From the NCBI GenBank assembly GCA_965215775.1, contig CBDCEG010000019.1:140261-204260 (forward strand): a stretch of DNA of 64,000 bases, in the 5' to 3' direction. The notes beneath the pieces are model-generated. The model had not been told where the DNA came from. It saw only the letters and a program-made list of their open reading frames with translations, and made no database searches. The translations under genes were made by a program, and so were the position numbers. Shown here one piece after another: positions 46,365-55,049 of this stretch (its first letter is position 1; the number at the start of each line of letters is the position of its first letter). This stretch comes from CBDCEG01 sp965215775. GTDB lineage: Bacteria; Pseudomonadota; Gammaproteobacteria; Cardiobacteriales; Ostreibacteriaceae.

Positions 46365-46406
46365 TTTATTAAGTTATTTTAAGTTAGGTTATTATTAAGT
46401 TTTATT

Positions 46407-47780
46407 CTATCTAAAAAACATTAGCCAAAGTCCAATAGATGCGATAACTAAAGTTAAAATCATAATTGGGAATGCGTATGCTAAGAATTTCATAAATGTT
46501 ATTGGTTGCCCAGCTTTGCCAGCATAGGCTGCTATTGTAAGGTTAGCACTTGCTCCAATTAAAGAGCCATTTCCTCCAAAACAAGCACCTAATGCCAACG
46601 CCCACCATAAAGGCTCTATAGCAGCATCACTACCAAATTGTTCTTTTGTGGATTCAATAAGAGGAATCATTGTTGCAACAAAAGGAATATTATTTATAAA
46701 TGATGATGAAACTCCAGAAACCCAAAGAATTAAAAGTGTTGTCCACATTAGATCACCTTTTGTTAAATCTAACATTTTTTTACCAAATATTTTTAATAGA
46801 CCTGTTTGCTCTACTCCTGTAACAATTATAAATAAACCAGCAAAGAAAAATATAGTAACCCATTCAACTTCGCCAAATATTTTATGGATAGTTTCATTTT
46901 GTTTGTCTAATTTTTGTTTACGATAAGCAATTAAAAATAATAATCCAGCCCCTGATAAAGCAGAAGTTCCAGGTTCAATTCCATGGCTATGCCCAATAGT
47001 AAAACCAAGAAGGACTAAAAATAAAACCGATAAAGATTTTATCATTAGCGGTTTGTCAGTTATAGCTTTTTTTTCATTAAACCTCATTACTCTAGCTCTT
47101 GATTTTAAAGATACTTTAATACTTTTTTTGAATAAAAAGAAAATTATAACTAATAAAAAAATCATAGAAATAATAGAAATTGGCGCTAAATTTTCTAAAA
47201 ATTGATTAAAACTTAAGTTAGCAGCAGAACCAATTATTATATTAGGAGGATCGCCTATTAAAGTTGCTGTTCCACCAATGTTTGAGGCGATAATTTCAGC
47301 AAAGAAAAAAGGAAAGACTTTTATTTTTAAGGCATCAGTTATTAATAAAGTTATAGGTCCAATTAATAAAACAGTTGTTACATTATCTAACATTGCTGAA
47401 AAAACAGCAGTTATCAAAGTTAAGATAATCAAAATTCCCATGGGACTTGCCCGAACAATTTTTGCTGATTTTATTGCAACATATTGAAATAAGCCACTTT
47501 TACTGGTGATACTTACAATAATCATCATTCCAATAAGTAGTGCTAAAGTATTAAAATCAATTCCATTTATAGCAGTTTTTTGATTTATAACACCTAGTAA
47601 AACCATAAGTGAAGCACCTAACATAGCTACAACAGAGGTATTTATTCTGTCATAAATTAAAACTACATAAACAAGGATTAATATTGTAGTTGCTATATAT
47701 AATGGGTCTATATTTAGTATTTCTGCTAGAGAAAAACCTTTGTGGGTTGCTGCGACTGAGCTAATGATAAAGTTATTCAT
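46407..47780 (-). CDS. NhaD/ArsB-type (IT superfamily) ion transporter, paralogue 1
   Basis: The 457-residue twin of the preceding entry; most of the length aligns without gaps, with the same SAMLDNVTTVLLIGPITLLI, GDPPNIIIGSAANL, INNIPFVATMIPLIE and GASANLTIAAYAGK segments. The N-termini and the central basic loop differ most. A 42-base gap separates the two genes, so the pair arose by tandem duplication and is co-transcribed. Different ion affinity or heteromer formation is conceivable but cannot be read here. Confidence 0.82.
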   Translation of the reverse strand: MNNFIISSVAATHKGFSLAEILNIDPLYIATTILILVYVVLIYDRINTSVVAMLGASLMVLLGVINQKTAINGIDFNTLALLIGMMIIVSITSKSGLFQYVAIKSAKIVRASPMGILIILTLITAVFSAMLDNVTTVLLIGPITLLITDALKIKVFPFFFAEIIASNIGGTATLIGDPPNIIIGSAANLSFNQFLENLAPISIISMIFLLVIIFFLFKKSIKVSLKSRARVMRFNEKKAITDKPLMIKSLSVLFLVLLGFTIGHSHGIEPGTSALSGAGLLFLIAYRKQKLDKQNETIHKIFGEVEWVTIFFFAGLFIIVTGVEQTGLLKIFGKKMLDLTKGDLMWTTLLILWVSGVSSSFINNIPFVATMIPLIESTKEQFGSDAAIEPLWWALALGACFGGNGSLIGASANLTIAAYAGKAGQPITFMKFLAYAFPIMILTLVIASIGLWLMFFR

Positions 47781-47859
47781 TTTATTTTAGAGAATTAATA
47801 GATAATTATTAGTTAGATTTTATACTTTTATAATTATACTTTTGTGAAAGTATATATTG

Positions 47860-48369
47860 TTAGGTTTCATCAAATTCTTCTTCAATATCAAAAAGATGCC
47901 CTAAAACTGAGTTTATAGTTAAAACACCAACAAATTGTCTAGTATCAGGTTCAACTAAAATAACATGCCTCTTATATTTATGTAAAAGCATAACCCCATC
48001 CATAATTCCTTTTTTAGGTGATACTATTGGGATTTTTCTTTTATCAGAGATATGATCACCGATTTTTTCATCGGCTAAATTTTGAAGTCTATCAGCAAAG
48101 TCTTCTGGAGTAATTTCAAAAAAGTTTAAATTTGCAACAGCCATAGCAGAAGATTGGTTGCTTGCAAGCTCAATGGTAGCAGCCGCAGGAAGCAACATTC
48201 TTATCAAAGTAGGGGAAGTGAAAACCCCAAAATAAGTTCCATCTTCATTTACAACAGGTAAATATCTTACTTTATATTTCCTAATAAGGTTGAATGCATC
48301 AATAATAGTCGTTTCTGGACGGACTGTTAATTGATTTTGATTCATTACATCTTTACAAACTAAATTCAT
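47860..48369 (-). CDS. CBS-domain pair protein
   Basis: A 169-residue soluble protein composed of two CBS motifs: VCKDVMNQNQLTVRPETTII at the N-terminus and the second from about residue 100 (IGDHISDKRKIPIVSPKKGI). CBS pairs bind adenosyl ligands and regulate partner proteins. It lies 79 bases upstream of the tandem transporter genes in the same direction, so regulation of ion transport is a reasonable inference. No other domain is attached. Confidence 0.82.
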   Translation of the reverse strand: MNLVCKDVMNQNQLTVRPETTIIDAFNLIRKYKVRYLPVVNEDGTYFGVFTSPTLIRMLLPAAATIELASNQSSAMAVANLNFFEITPEDFADRLQNLADEKIGDHISDKRKIPIVSPKKGIMDGVMLLHKYKRHVILVEPDTRQFVGVLTINSVLGHLFDIEEEFDET

Positions 48370-48385
48370 ATTTAAACCTCTATTT

Positions 48386-49120
48386 TTAGATACTTATAAA
48401 TTTTTTTGAGTTTTTGGTAACCTCTAAAGCACAGCCTGATGAATTGCTCCAATCTTTTAAAACATATCTAAAATAAGTATTATTCTCTAAGCTATATTTA
48501 AATGTTCCAATCTTATGAATATGCCCATGAATTAGTTCTTGGGCGTTATTCTCACTCATAATATTCTCAACGGTTTGTTGATTGACATCCATTATACTCC
48601 TAGCTTTTAAGTTTATTTTATTTTTATTTGCTTTTTTTGATTTTCGTCGCATATTCCAAGCGATTATTTTTCTAATGAATATTGGAGTTGAAAGTATTTT
48701 TTTAGCCCACTCTGGATTGCGAACCTTTTTCCTGAAATTCATATAATCAATATCATCAGTGCAAAGTGTATCACCATGCATAATCAGTGTGCGAACACTA
48801 TATAAATCTATAACTGTATGCTCATTTAGTAATCTAAAGCCAGACTTTTTGGCATAGAATTCACCCAAAAGAAAATCACGATTACCGTGAATGAAATATA
48901 TTTTAATTCCAGTTTTAGAAAGTGCTAAAAGATTGCTAGCAACTTGTTTACTAAGTTTTGTTTTGCAATCATCTCCAATCCAGTATTCAAATAAATCTCC
49001 TAAAATATAAAGAGAGTCAACTTGTTGTTGTTTTAAACTCTCTAAATAAGAGAAAAATCTCTTGGTTATTTGTGGTAAAGATTTATCTAAATGTAAATCA
49101 GAGATGAAAATAGTTTTCAT
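48386..49120 (-). CDS. lpxH: UDP-2,3-diacylglucosamine diphosphatase
   Basis: LpxH cleaves UDP-2,3-diacylglucosamine to lipid X in lipid A synthesis. The 244-residue metallophosphatase has the full metal set: ISDLHLD, LGDLFEYWIGD, HGNRDFLLG, MHGDTLCTDD and IHGHIHKIG. It shows that the organism makes lipid A by the beta/gammaproteobacterial route (LpxI replaces LpxH in most alphaproteobacteria). ppiB lies 19 bases upstream in the same operon, a common pairing. Confidence 0.95.
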   Translation of the reverse strand: MKTIFISDLHLDKSLPQITKRFFSYLESLKQQQVDSLYILGDLFEYWIGDDCKTKLSKQVASNLLALSKTGIKIYFIHGNRDFLLGEFYAKKSGFRLLNEHTVIDLYSVRTLIMHGDTLCTDDIDYMNFRKKVRNPEWAKKILSTPIFIRKIIAWNMRRKSKKANKNKINLKARSIMDVNQQTVENIMSENNAQELIHGHIHKIGTFKYSLENNTYFRYVLKDWSNSSGCALEVTKNSKKFISI

Positions 49121-49139
49121 TGATTTGTGCTTTTATCTG

Positions 49140-49640
49140 CTATTTTACAACGCTAACACCTGTTATAATAACTGCTTCAACAGGCACATCAGCCATTCCC
49201 ATATGATTTTTTGTTTTAACTTTGCCAATTTTCTCAACGATATCAAGACCAGCAGTTACTTTCCCAAAAGCTGCATAACCCCAGCCGTTATAGTCTTCAC
49301 TTTTGAAATTTAGGAAGTCATTGTCTTTTAAATTAATGAAAAATTGTGAAGAAGCTGAATGTGGTTCCATAGTTCTTGCCATCGCAATAGTTCCTTTATC
49401 ATTTTTAAGACCATTATTTGCTTCATTTTTGATATGGTCTTCTACTTCTTTTTGTGCCATTGGTTCTGTGAAACCACCACCTTGAATCATAAAATCTTTT
49501 ATAACTCTATGAAAAATAGTATCTTTATAAAATCCTTTTTCTGCATATTTTAAAAAATTCTCACAAGTTTTTGGAGCTTTATCTGTATTTAACTCAATTT
49601 CTATGTTGCCCATATTTGTTGTCATTAAAACTTTAGTCAT
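49140..49640 (-). CDS. ppiB: Peptidyl-prolyl cis-trans isomerase B (cyclophilin)
   Basis: Cytosolic cyclophilin of 166 residues without a signal peptide. The fold segments TIFHRVIKDFMIQGGGF, EPHSASSQFFINLKDNDFLN and AAFGKVTAGLDIVEKI include the catalytic Arg (FHRV) and the QGGGF and SQFFI binding stretches. It starts the minus-strand run toward lpxH, with a divergent promoter region shared with the BMP gene. Confidence 0.95.
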   Translation of the reverse strand: MTKVLMTTNMGNIEIELNTDKAPKTCENFLKYAEKGFYKDTIFHRVIKDFMIQGGGFTEPMAQKEVEDHIKNEANNGLKNDKGTIAMARTMEPHSASSQFFINLKDNDFLNFKSEDYNGWGYAAFGKVTAGLDIVEKIGKVKTKNHMGMADVPVEAVIITGVSVVK

Positions 49641-49738
49641 AATTATTTACCTTTATTTGTTATTTAATAAAACCAGTAATTTTAACACTAAAAAAATAAC
49701 AGTTATAGGTAACTTTTTAAATTTTTTTTTGGAATTTT

Positions 49739-49770
49739 TTGACTAGTCTAATCTAAAAATATGTTATAAT
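49739..49770 (+). promoter_or_regulatory. Probable sigma-70 promoter of the nucleoside uptake locus
   Basis: An extended -10 TGTTATAAT (TG at 49762-49763, TATAAT at 49765-49770) lies 42 bases before the BMP gene. The TTGACT upstream at 49739 has a 20-base spacer, longer than ideal, so the extended -10 probably matters most. Confidence 0.5.
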
Positions 49771-49812
49771 TAAATCGTAAGTCTAACTAATATTAATTAA
49801 CGAGGTTAAAAT

Positions 49813-50835
49813 ATGAAGAATCTTTTACTAGCAACAGCAGTAACTTTAGCAACAAGCCTTTCGGCAGCAGATATCAAACCAGCAGTAATATATGATTTTG
49901 GTGGTAAGAATGATGGAAGTTTCAACGAAGGAACTTTTAATGGTGTTACCAAATTTGGTAAAGATAATAATATAAAAATAAGAGACTTTGAAACAACAAA
50001 TGAGGCGCAATTTGCTCAGGTTCATCGTCGTTTTGCTCAGAAAAAATTCAACCCAGTTTTAGCAGTTGGTTTTACTCAAGCTCAAGCTTTAGAATCGGTT
50101 GCAAAACAATTTCCTAAAACTCAATTTGGAATAATGGATGCAGTTGTGGATTTGCCAAATGTTCAATCTATTGTTTTTAAAGAGCAAGAAGGTTCATTTT
50201 TAGTTGGTGTTTTAGCAGCTATGAAAACAAAAACAAATACAATTGGTTTTATTGGTGGAATGGATATTCCTTTGATTAAAGCTTTCAGTTGCGGATTTGA
50301 GCAAGGTGCCAAATTTGTAAATCCTGATATTAAATTTATTGAAAATATGACAGGAACTACTGGCGAAGCTTGGAGTAACCCAGTGCGTGGTGGTCAATTA
50401 GCTAAAAAACAGATGGATCAAGGAGCTGATATAGTTTTTGCAGCAGCTGGTCAAACTGGACGAGGAGTTCTTTCAGCAATGGCTAAAGCTAAAAAATTAG
50501 CAATTGGTGTGGACAAAAATCAAAATGGCGTTGAACCAGGATATATACTAACTTCTATGCTTAAAAAAGTTGATATTGCTTCTTATAAATTTTTAGAAGG
50601 AGTTAAAGCTGCAAATGGTGTGGTAAAAGGCGGAACTTTAAACCTTGGTTTAGCAGAAGGTGGTGTTGATTGGGCACTTGATGAGCATAACCGAGCTTTA
50701 ATCACTCCCGAAATGGAAAAAGCTGCAAACTTAGTAAAGCAGTTAGTTATTGATGGTAAAGTTAAAGTTCATGATTATCGCACAACTAATAAATGTGAAA
50801 TTGGCACCGCAAAACTGTCAGATTTCAATAAGTAG
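49813..50835 (+). CDS. BMP-family nucleoside-binding periplasmic protein
   Basis: The 340-residue protein has a signal peptide (residues 1-19, LATSLSA then AD) without a lipobox, so it is soluble in the periplasm. The BMP/PnrA fold is shown by IYDFGGKNDGSFNEGTFNG, VGFTQAQALESVAKQFP, IGFIGGMDIPLIKAFSCGFE and VFAAAGQTGRGVL. Members bind purine or other nucleosides. It is followed by a hairpin, then the ABC ATPase and two permeases, with cytidine deaminase and 5'-nucleotidase downstream. Confidence 0.92.
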   Translation: MKNLLLATAVTLATSLSAADIKPAVIYDFGGKNDGSFNEGTFNGVTKFGKDNNIKIRDFETTNEAQFAQVHRRFAQKKFNPVLAVGFTQAQALESVAKQFPKTQFGIMDAVVDLPNVQSIVFKEQEGSFLVGVLAAMKTKTNTIGFIGGMDIPLIKAFSCGFEQGAKFVNPDIKFIENMTGTTGEAWSNPVRGGQLAKKQMDQGADIVFAAAGQTGRGVLSAMAKAKKLAIGVDKNQNGVEPGYILTSMLKKVDIASYKFLEGVKAANGVVKGGTLNLGLAEGGVDWALDEHNRALITPEMEKAANLVKQLVIDGKVKVHDYRTTNKCEIGTAKLSDFNK

Positions 50836-50848
50836 TTGAGTAAATAAC

Positions 50849-50872
50849 AAGCCCCTTTATTGGGGTTTTTTA
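50849..50872 (+). terminator. Hairpin between binding protein and ABC ATPase genes
   Basis: AAGCCCC and GGGGTTT enclose a TTTATT loop, followed by T residues. Placed between the binding protein and transporter genes, it probably lets some transcripts read through, so that binding protein exceeds transporter. Confidence 0.75.
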
Positions 50873-50925
50873 TTATTTTAGAAAAGGTAATAAGTAACTA
50901 ATAATTATTAAAAAAAGGAAAAATT

Positions 50926-52494
50926 GTGGAAGAGCAAGAAAATAAAGTAATAAAAGATATTGCACTTGAACTTACAGGAATTAGTAAAACATTTGGTAAG
51001 GTAAAAGCCAATCAAGATATATGCATAAAAGTTGAAAAAGGAACTGTTCATGGGATAATTGGTGAAAATGGTGCAGGCAAATCTACCTTAATGAATATTT
51101 TGTATGGTTTTTATTATGCTGATTCAGGTAATATTTATATAAATGGTTCTAAAGCTGATATAAAAGACTCTCAAGAAGCTATTAAGTATGGGATTGGTAT
51201 GGTGCATCAACATTTTATGTTAGTTGATACTTTTACAGTTTTGGAAAATATTATCCTTGGTGCAGAAGAGGGGTTTGCCATAGGAGATACTTTAAGAAAA
51301 GCAGAAAAAAAACTAAAGGATATTAATGACAAATATGGGTTATATGTTGATCCTCATGCAATAGTTAGTGATTTGTCAGTAGGGCTTCGTCAGCGAGTTG
51401 AGATTTTAAAAGCATTATATAGAGATGCGAAAATATTGATTTTAGATGAACCAACAGGGGTTTTAACTCCTCAAGAAGCAGATAAGTTGTTTGAAATATT
51501 AAAAGCACTTCGTGAAGAGGGGGTTACAACTATAATTATCACTCATAAGTTACGAGAGATTATGGCAATAACCAATAATGTTTCAGTTATGCATCATGGG
51601 AAAATGATAGCTCATAGAGAAACAAGCAAAACAAATATGGCAGAGCTAGCAGAACTAATGGTTGGAAGGAAAGTCCATCTTGAGTTAGATAAAAAAGATA
51701 TAGCGCTAGGTGAAGTTATTGCAAAAATGGAAGGTGTTTCTGTTTTTGATAAACTTGGAGTAGAACGCCTTAAGTCAGTAAGTTTGGAAATTAGAAGAGG
51801 AGAAGTTGTTGGTATTGCAGGAGTTTCTGGTAACGGTCAAACAGAACTAATTGAGTCTTTAGCAGGAATGCAAAAAATAGACTCTGGAAAAATTACAGTA
51901 ATGGGAAGAGTTGTTGATAAAAAGCACCCACTAACTCCCAAAGAAGCTAGAAAGTTAAGTATAGGGCATATTCCAGAAGATAGACTTAAGCATGGAATTG
52001 TTAAAAACTTTTCAGCTAAAGAAAATTCAATATTAGGTTTTCATAATGATAAGAAATGGAACTCAAAAACTGATATGAAATTTAATAAAATTAGAGATTG
52101 GTGTGTTGAGTTGATGGAAAAATGGGATGTTCGTCCTAGAAATCCAGAGATTCGTAGTGCAGATTTCTCAGGAGGAAACCAACAAAAACTAATAGTAGGA
52201 AGAGAAATAGAAGAAAAACCAGACCTTATTTTAATTGGTCAACCAACTAGAGGAGTTGACATTGGTGCAATTGAATTTATTCACAATAGTATTATAGAAC
52301 AACGAGATAAAGGCTGTGGAATCTTATTGGTTTCTGTTGAGTTAGAAGAGGTTATGAGTGTTGCAGATAGAATTTTAGTAATGTTTGATGGGAAAATTGT
52401 TGGCGAAGTTAAATCTAGTGAAGCTGATGAAAAAATATTAGGCTTAATGATGGCAAATGCTCATGAAAGAGATGATAGCAGAGGTGAAAAGTGA
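50926..52494 (+). CDS. Nucleoside ABC transporter ATPase (two-cassette)
   Basis: The 522-residue protein carries two fused ABC cassettes, as in sugar and nucleoside importers. Cassette 1 has Walker A GENGAGKSTLMNIL, signature LSVGLRQRVEILKAL and Walker B ILILDEPTGVLTP. Cassette 2 is degenerate at Walker A (GVSGNGQTELIESL) with signature FSGGNQQKLIVGREI and RGVDIG. It starts at GTG after AAGGA. It overlaps the next permease by 4 bases (GTGA). Confidence 0.94.
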   Translation: MEEQENKVIKDIALELTGISKTFGKVKANQDICIKVEKGTVHGIIGENGAGKSTLMNILYGFYYADSGNIYINGSKADIKDSQEAIKYGIGMVHQHFMLVDTFTVLENIILGAEEGFAIGDTLRKAEKKLKDINDKYGLYVDPHAIVSDLSVGLRQRVEILKALYRDAKILILDEPTGVLTPQEADKLFEILKALREEGVTTIIITHKLREIMAITNNVSVMHHGKMIAHRETSKTNMAELAELMVGRKVHLELDKKDIALGEVIAKMEGVSVFDKLGVERLKSVSLEIRRGEVVGIAGVSGNGQTELIESLAGMQKIDSGKITVMGRVVDKKHPLTPKEARKLSIGHIPEDRLKHGIVKNFSAKENSILGFHNDKKWNSKTDMKFNKIRDWCVELMEKWDVRPRNPEIRSADFSGGNQQKLIVGREIEEKPDLILIGQPTRGVDIGAIEFIHNSIIEQRDKGCGILLVSVELEEVMSVADRILVMFDGKIVGEVKSSEADEKILGLMMANAHERDDSRGEK

Positions 52495-53657
52495 AAAAAA
52501 TAAGAAATACAGGAGAGTTATCAGGTTTTATTGAGTTTTTAATAATACCTTTTTTGAATTTATTACTTGCTTTTGTTGTCGCAGGGTTGGTCGTTTTATT
52601 AATATCTGAAAATCCATTTGAAGTTATAAAATATTTATTCTTAGGGGCTTTTGGTAGTATGGAGTCTATTGGTTATACACTATATTTTGCAACTAACTTT
52701 ATCTTTGCAGGACTTGCTGTTGCGATTGCTTTCCAAGGTCGTTTGTTTAATATAGGTGGTGAAGGTCAGGCACTTATAGGTGGTATAGGAGCAACAGTTG
52801 TTGTGCTTAGTTTAGATCATGTTTTACCATCTTATCTGTTATTACCTCTTGCAATTATCGTTGCAGCTATTTTTGGAGCATTTTGGGGATTAGTTGCTGG
52901 TTGGATTCAAGCATATCGTGATGGTCATATAGTTATAACAACAATAATGCTTAATTTTGTCGCAACTGGGATTTTAGGTTATTCATTGGCATCTTTTTTG
53001 AAAAGACCAGGGGGAGCAAATGAAAGTAGAGTTTTTCTTGAAAGTGGGCAGGTTCCTAAGTTCACTGAAATAGTAAAAAATGTAACAGGCGTTGAGTATT
53101 ATTCAGCACCTCTTAATTGGGCATTTGTTTTAGCTTTGATCTTATGTTTTGTTTATTGGTGGTATGTATGGAAAACTAAATGGGGATATAGTTTGCGTGC
53201 AGTTGGGCAAAATGAAGAGGCTGCAAAATATGCAGGAATAAATAGTAAAAAACAAATACTAATAACGATGCTAATTTCTGGAGCTTTTGCTGGTCTCATT
53301 GCAATAAATATAATACTTGGTGAGACTCACTCTTTAAAAATGAATTTTACAGCAGGTGCTGGGTTTACAGGTATTGCTGTAGCTTTGATGGGTAGAAATC
53401 ATCCTATAGGAATTGTTTTTGCTGCCATTTTATTTGGTGGTTTGCAACAAGGAGGAACAGACTTACAGTTTGAAATTGAAAAAATCAGTCCTTATTTTGT
53501 AAGTATGCTTATGGGGTTGGTTATATTTTTCTCTGGAGCTTTGGCTTATCAACTTTATCCTATATTTAAAAGTTACTTTGCGAAAAAAGTTTATGATGAA
53601 GTAGAAAATAAAGTAGGAAATAAAGCAGAAAGTAAAGCAAAAATTGAGGTGAAATAA
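52491..53657 (+). CDS. Nucleoside ABC transporter permease 1
   Basis: The 388-residue BPD_transp_2 type permease has about ten hydrophobic segments, LFNIGGEGQALIGGIGATVV, the coupling segment WGYSLRAVGQNEEAAKYAGI and AGAGFTGIAVALMGRN. It is the larger partner of the pair. A Lys/Glu-rich C-terminal tail of repeated EVENKVGNKAESKAK-like steps is unusual. Its stop overlaps the next start by one base. Confidence 0.92.
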   Translation: MKKIRNTGELSGFIEFLIIPFLNLLLAFVVAGLVVLLISENPFEVIKYLFLGAFGSMESIGYTLYFATNFIFAGLAVAIAFQGRLFNIGGEGQALIGGIGATVVVLSLDHVLPSYLLLPLAIIVAAIFGAFWGLVAGWIQAYRDGHIVITTIMLNFVATGILGYSLASFLKRPGGANESRVFLESGQVPKFTEIVKNVTGVEYYSAPLNWAFVLALILCFVYWWYVWKTKWGYSLRAVGQNEEAAKYAGINSKKQILITMLISGAFAGLIAINIILGETHSLKMNFTAGAGFTGIAVALMGRNHPIGIVFAAILFGGLQQGGTDLQFEIEKISPYFVSMLMGLVIFFSGALAYQLYPIFKSYFAKKVYDEVENKVGNKAESKAKIEVK

Positions 53658-54577
53658 TGGATACTATACTAAATATAATGAGTGCATCTTTGGCAATAGC
53701 AACTCCACTTATAATTACATCGATGGCTGGTCTTTTTTGTGAGCGGTCTGGGGTTGTAGATATAGGTTTAGAAGGTAAGTTGACAATGACGGCTTTTGCG
53801 GCTGCTTTTGTTTCTTATTGGGTTACTTATAAATGGGGTTGGAGTTATGGTGCTTATGCAGGTTTATTTGCAGGTATTTTTGCAGGAGTTTTATTATCTT
53901 TGGCACATGCTTATGCTTGTGTTTCAAAAGGAGGAGATCAGATTGTATCAGGTGTGGCGATTAATTTTTTCTCAGCAGGTTTTACAATTGTTGTAACTAG
54001 AGCTGTTTTTGGAAGTGGTGATACACCACCAATTAAACTAGAAGGAGGAACTTTTCATGATTTTGCAGGACAAAATACTCTTACTTGGTTAGCTCTTGTG
54101 ATGATACCTACTATTTGGTTAATAATGTATAAAACTAAATTTGGATTAAGGCTTAGAGCTGTTGGTGAGAATCCTCATGCTGTTGATGTTGCAGGGATTT
54201 CAGTTAAAAAAGTAAGATATATTGCGGTATTAATTGGTGGTGGTATTTGTGGAATTGCTGGAACCTTTTTAAGCTTAGGAGCTTCACAGTTATTCACTAA
54301 AGACATGTCTTCAGGTAGAGGATATATTGCATTAGTTGTTTTGATTTTAGGTAGATGGAAGCCAGTTCAAACTTTGTTAGGATGTTTATTGTTTGGATTT
54401 TTACAAGCTTCATCTGATTATTTACCAACAACACCTACTATTTTTGGCGTTTCTTTAGGTAATATATCTCCTTTAATTAGTATTTTACCTTATGTTTTAG
54501 TGCTTATTATTATGGTATTTATTGGTAAATCAGTTGCTCCAGCAGCAGTTGGTGTTCCTTACAAAAAAGAAAGATAG
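53657..54577 (+). CDS. Nucleoside ABC transporter permease 2
   Basis: The 306-residue second permease of the same family, with CERSGVVDIGLEGKLTMTAF, FGLRLRAVGENPHAVDVAGI (coupling helix) and GRGYIALVVLILGRWKP. The two permeases form the heteromeric membrane channel with the fused ATPase. The stop is followed after 4 bases by the cdd start. Confidence 0.92.
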   Translation: MDTILNIMSASLAIATPLIITSMAGLFCERSGVVDIGLEGKLTMTAFAAAFVSYWVTYKWGWSYGAYAGLFAGIFAGVLLSLAHAYACVSKGGDQIVSGVAINFFSAGFTIVVTRAVFGSGDTPPIKLEGGTFHDFAGQNTLTWLALVMIPTIWLIMYKTKFGLRLRAVGENPHAVDVAGISVKKVRYIAVLIGGGICGIAGTFLSLGASQLFTKDMSSGRGYIALVVLILGRWKPVQTLLGCLLFGFLQASSDYLPTTPTIFGVSLGNISPLISILPYVLVLIIMVFIGKSVAPAAVGVPYKKER

Positions 54578-54581
54578 TTTT

Positions 54582-54995
54582 ATGGATAAGTTTCAAAATA
54601 AATATTTGGAATTAGCAAAAAAAGCTATGAACAAAGCTTACGCACCATATTCCAATTTTAAAGTTGGTGCGTTAGTTATTAGTGAAAATGGTAATATTTA
54701 TTCAGGTTGTAATGTTGAAAATGCAGCTTATCCAATAGGTAATTGTGCGGAGGCTTCTGCTATTTCTGCAATGATTATGGATCAACAAATAAAAATAAAA
54801 GCAATCATCGTTATGGGAAAAGGAGATGAATTAGTAACTCCTTGTGGAGCTTGTAGGCAACGGATTAGAGAGTTTGCAGAAGAAAATTGTCCGATTTATA
54901 TTTGTTCTGCAGATGAGCTGAAATTAACTACAACTTTAAAGGAACTACTACCTTACTCTTTTGGACCTGAGAATTTAGGAAATTCAAAGATTTAA
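54582..54995 (+). CDS. cdd: Cytidine deaminase
   Basis: Cdd deaminates cytidine and deoxycytidine to uridine forms in pyrimidine salvage. The 137-residue protein is the small tetrameric type, with AYAPYSNFKVGA, the catalytic NCAEASA (Cys-Ala-Glu) and the zinc motif PCGACRQR. I take the ATG at 54582, not the upstream reading that overlaps the permease. It lies within the nucleoside uptake operon, supporting nucleosides as substrates of the transporter. Confidence 0.95.
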   Translation: MDKFQNKYLELAKKAMNKAYAPYSNFKVGALVISENGNIYSGCNVENAAYPIGNCAEASAISAMIMDQQIKIKAIIVMGKGDELVTPCGACRQRIREFAEENCPIYICSADELKLTTTLKELLPYSFGPENLGNSKI

Positions 54996-55049
54996 ATTTT
55001 ATTTACTTTATTAATTTTTATTAATTATTTATTACTTGGAGAATATTTT

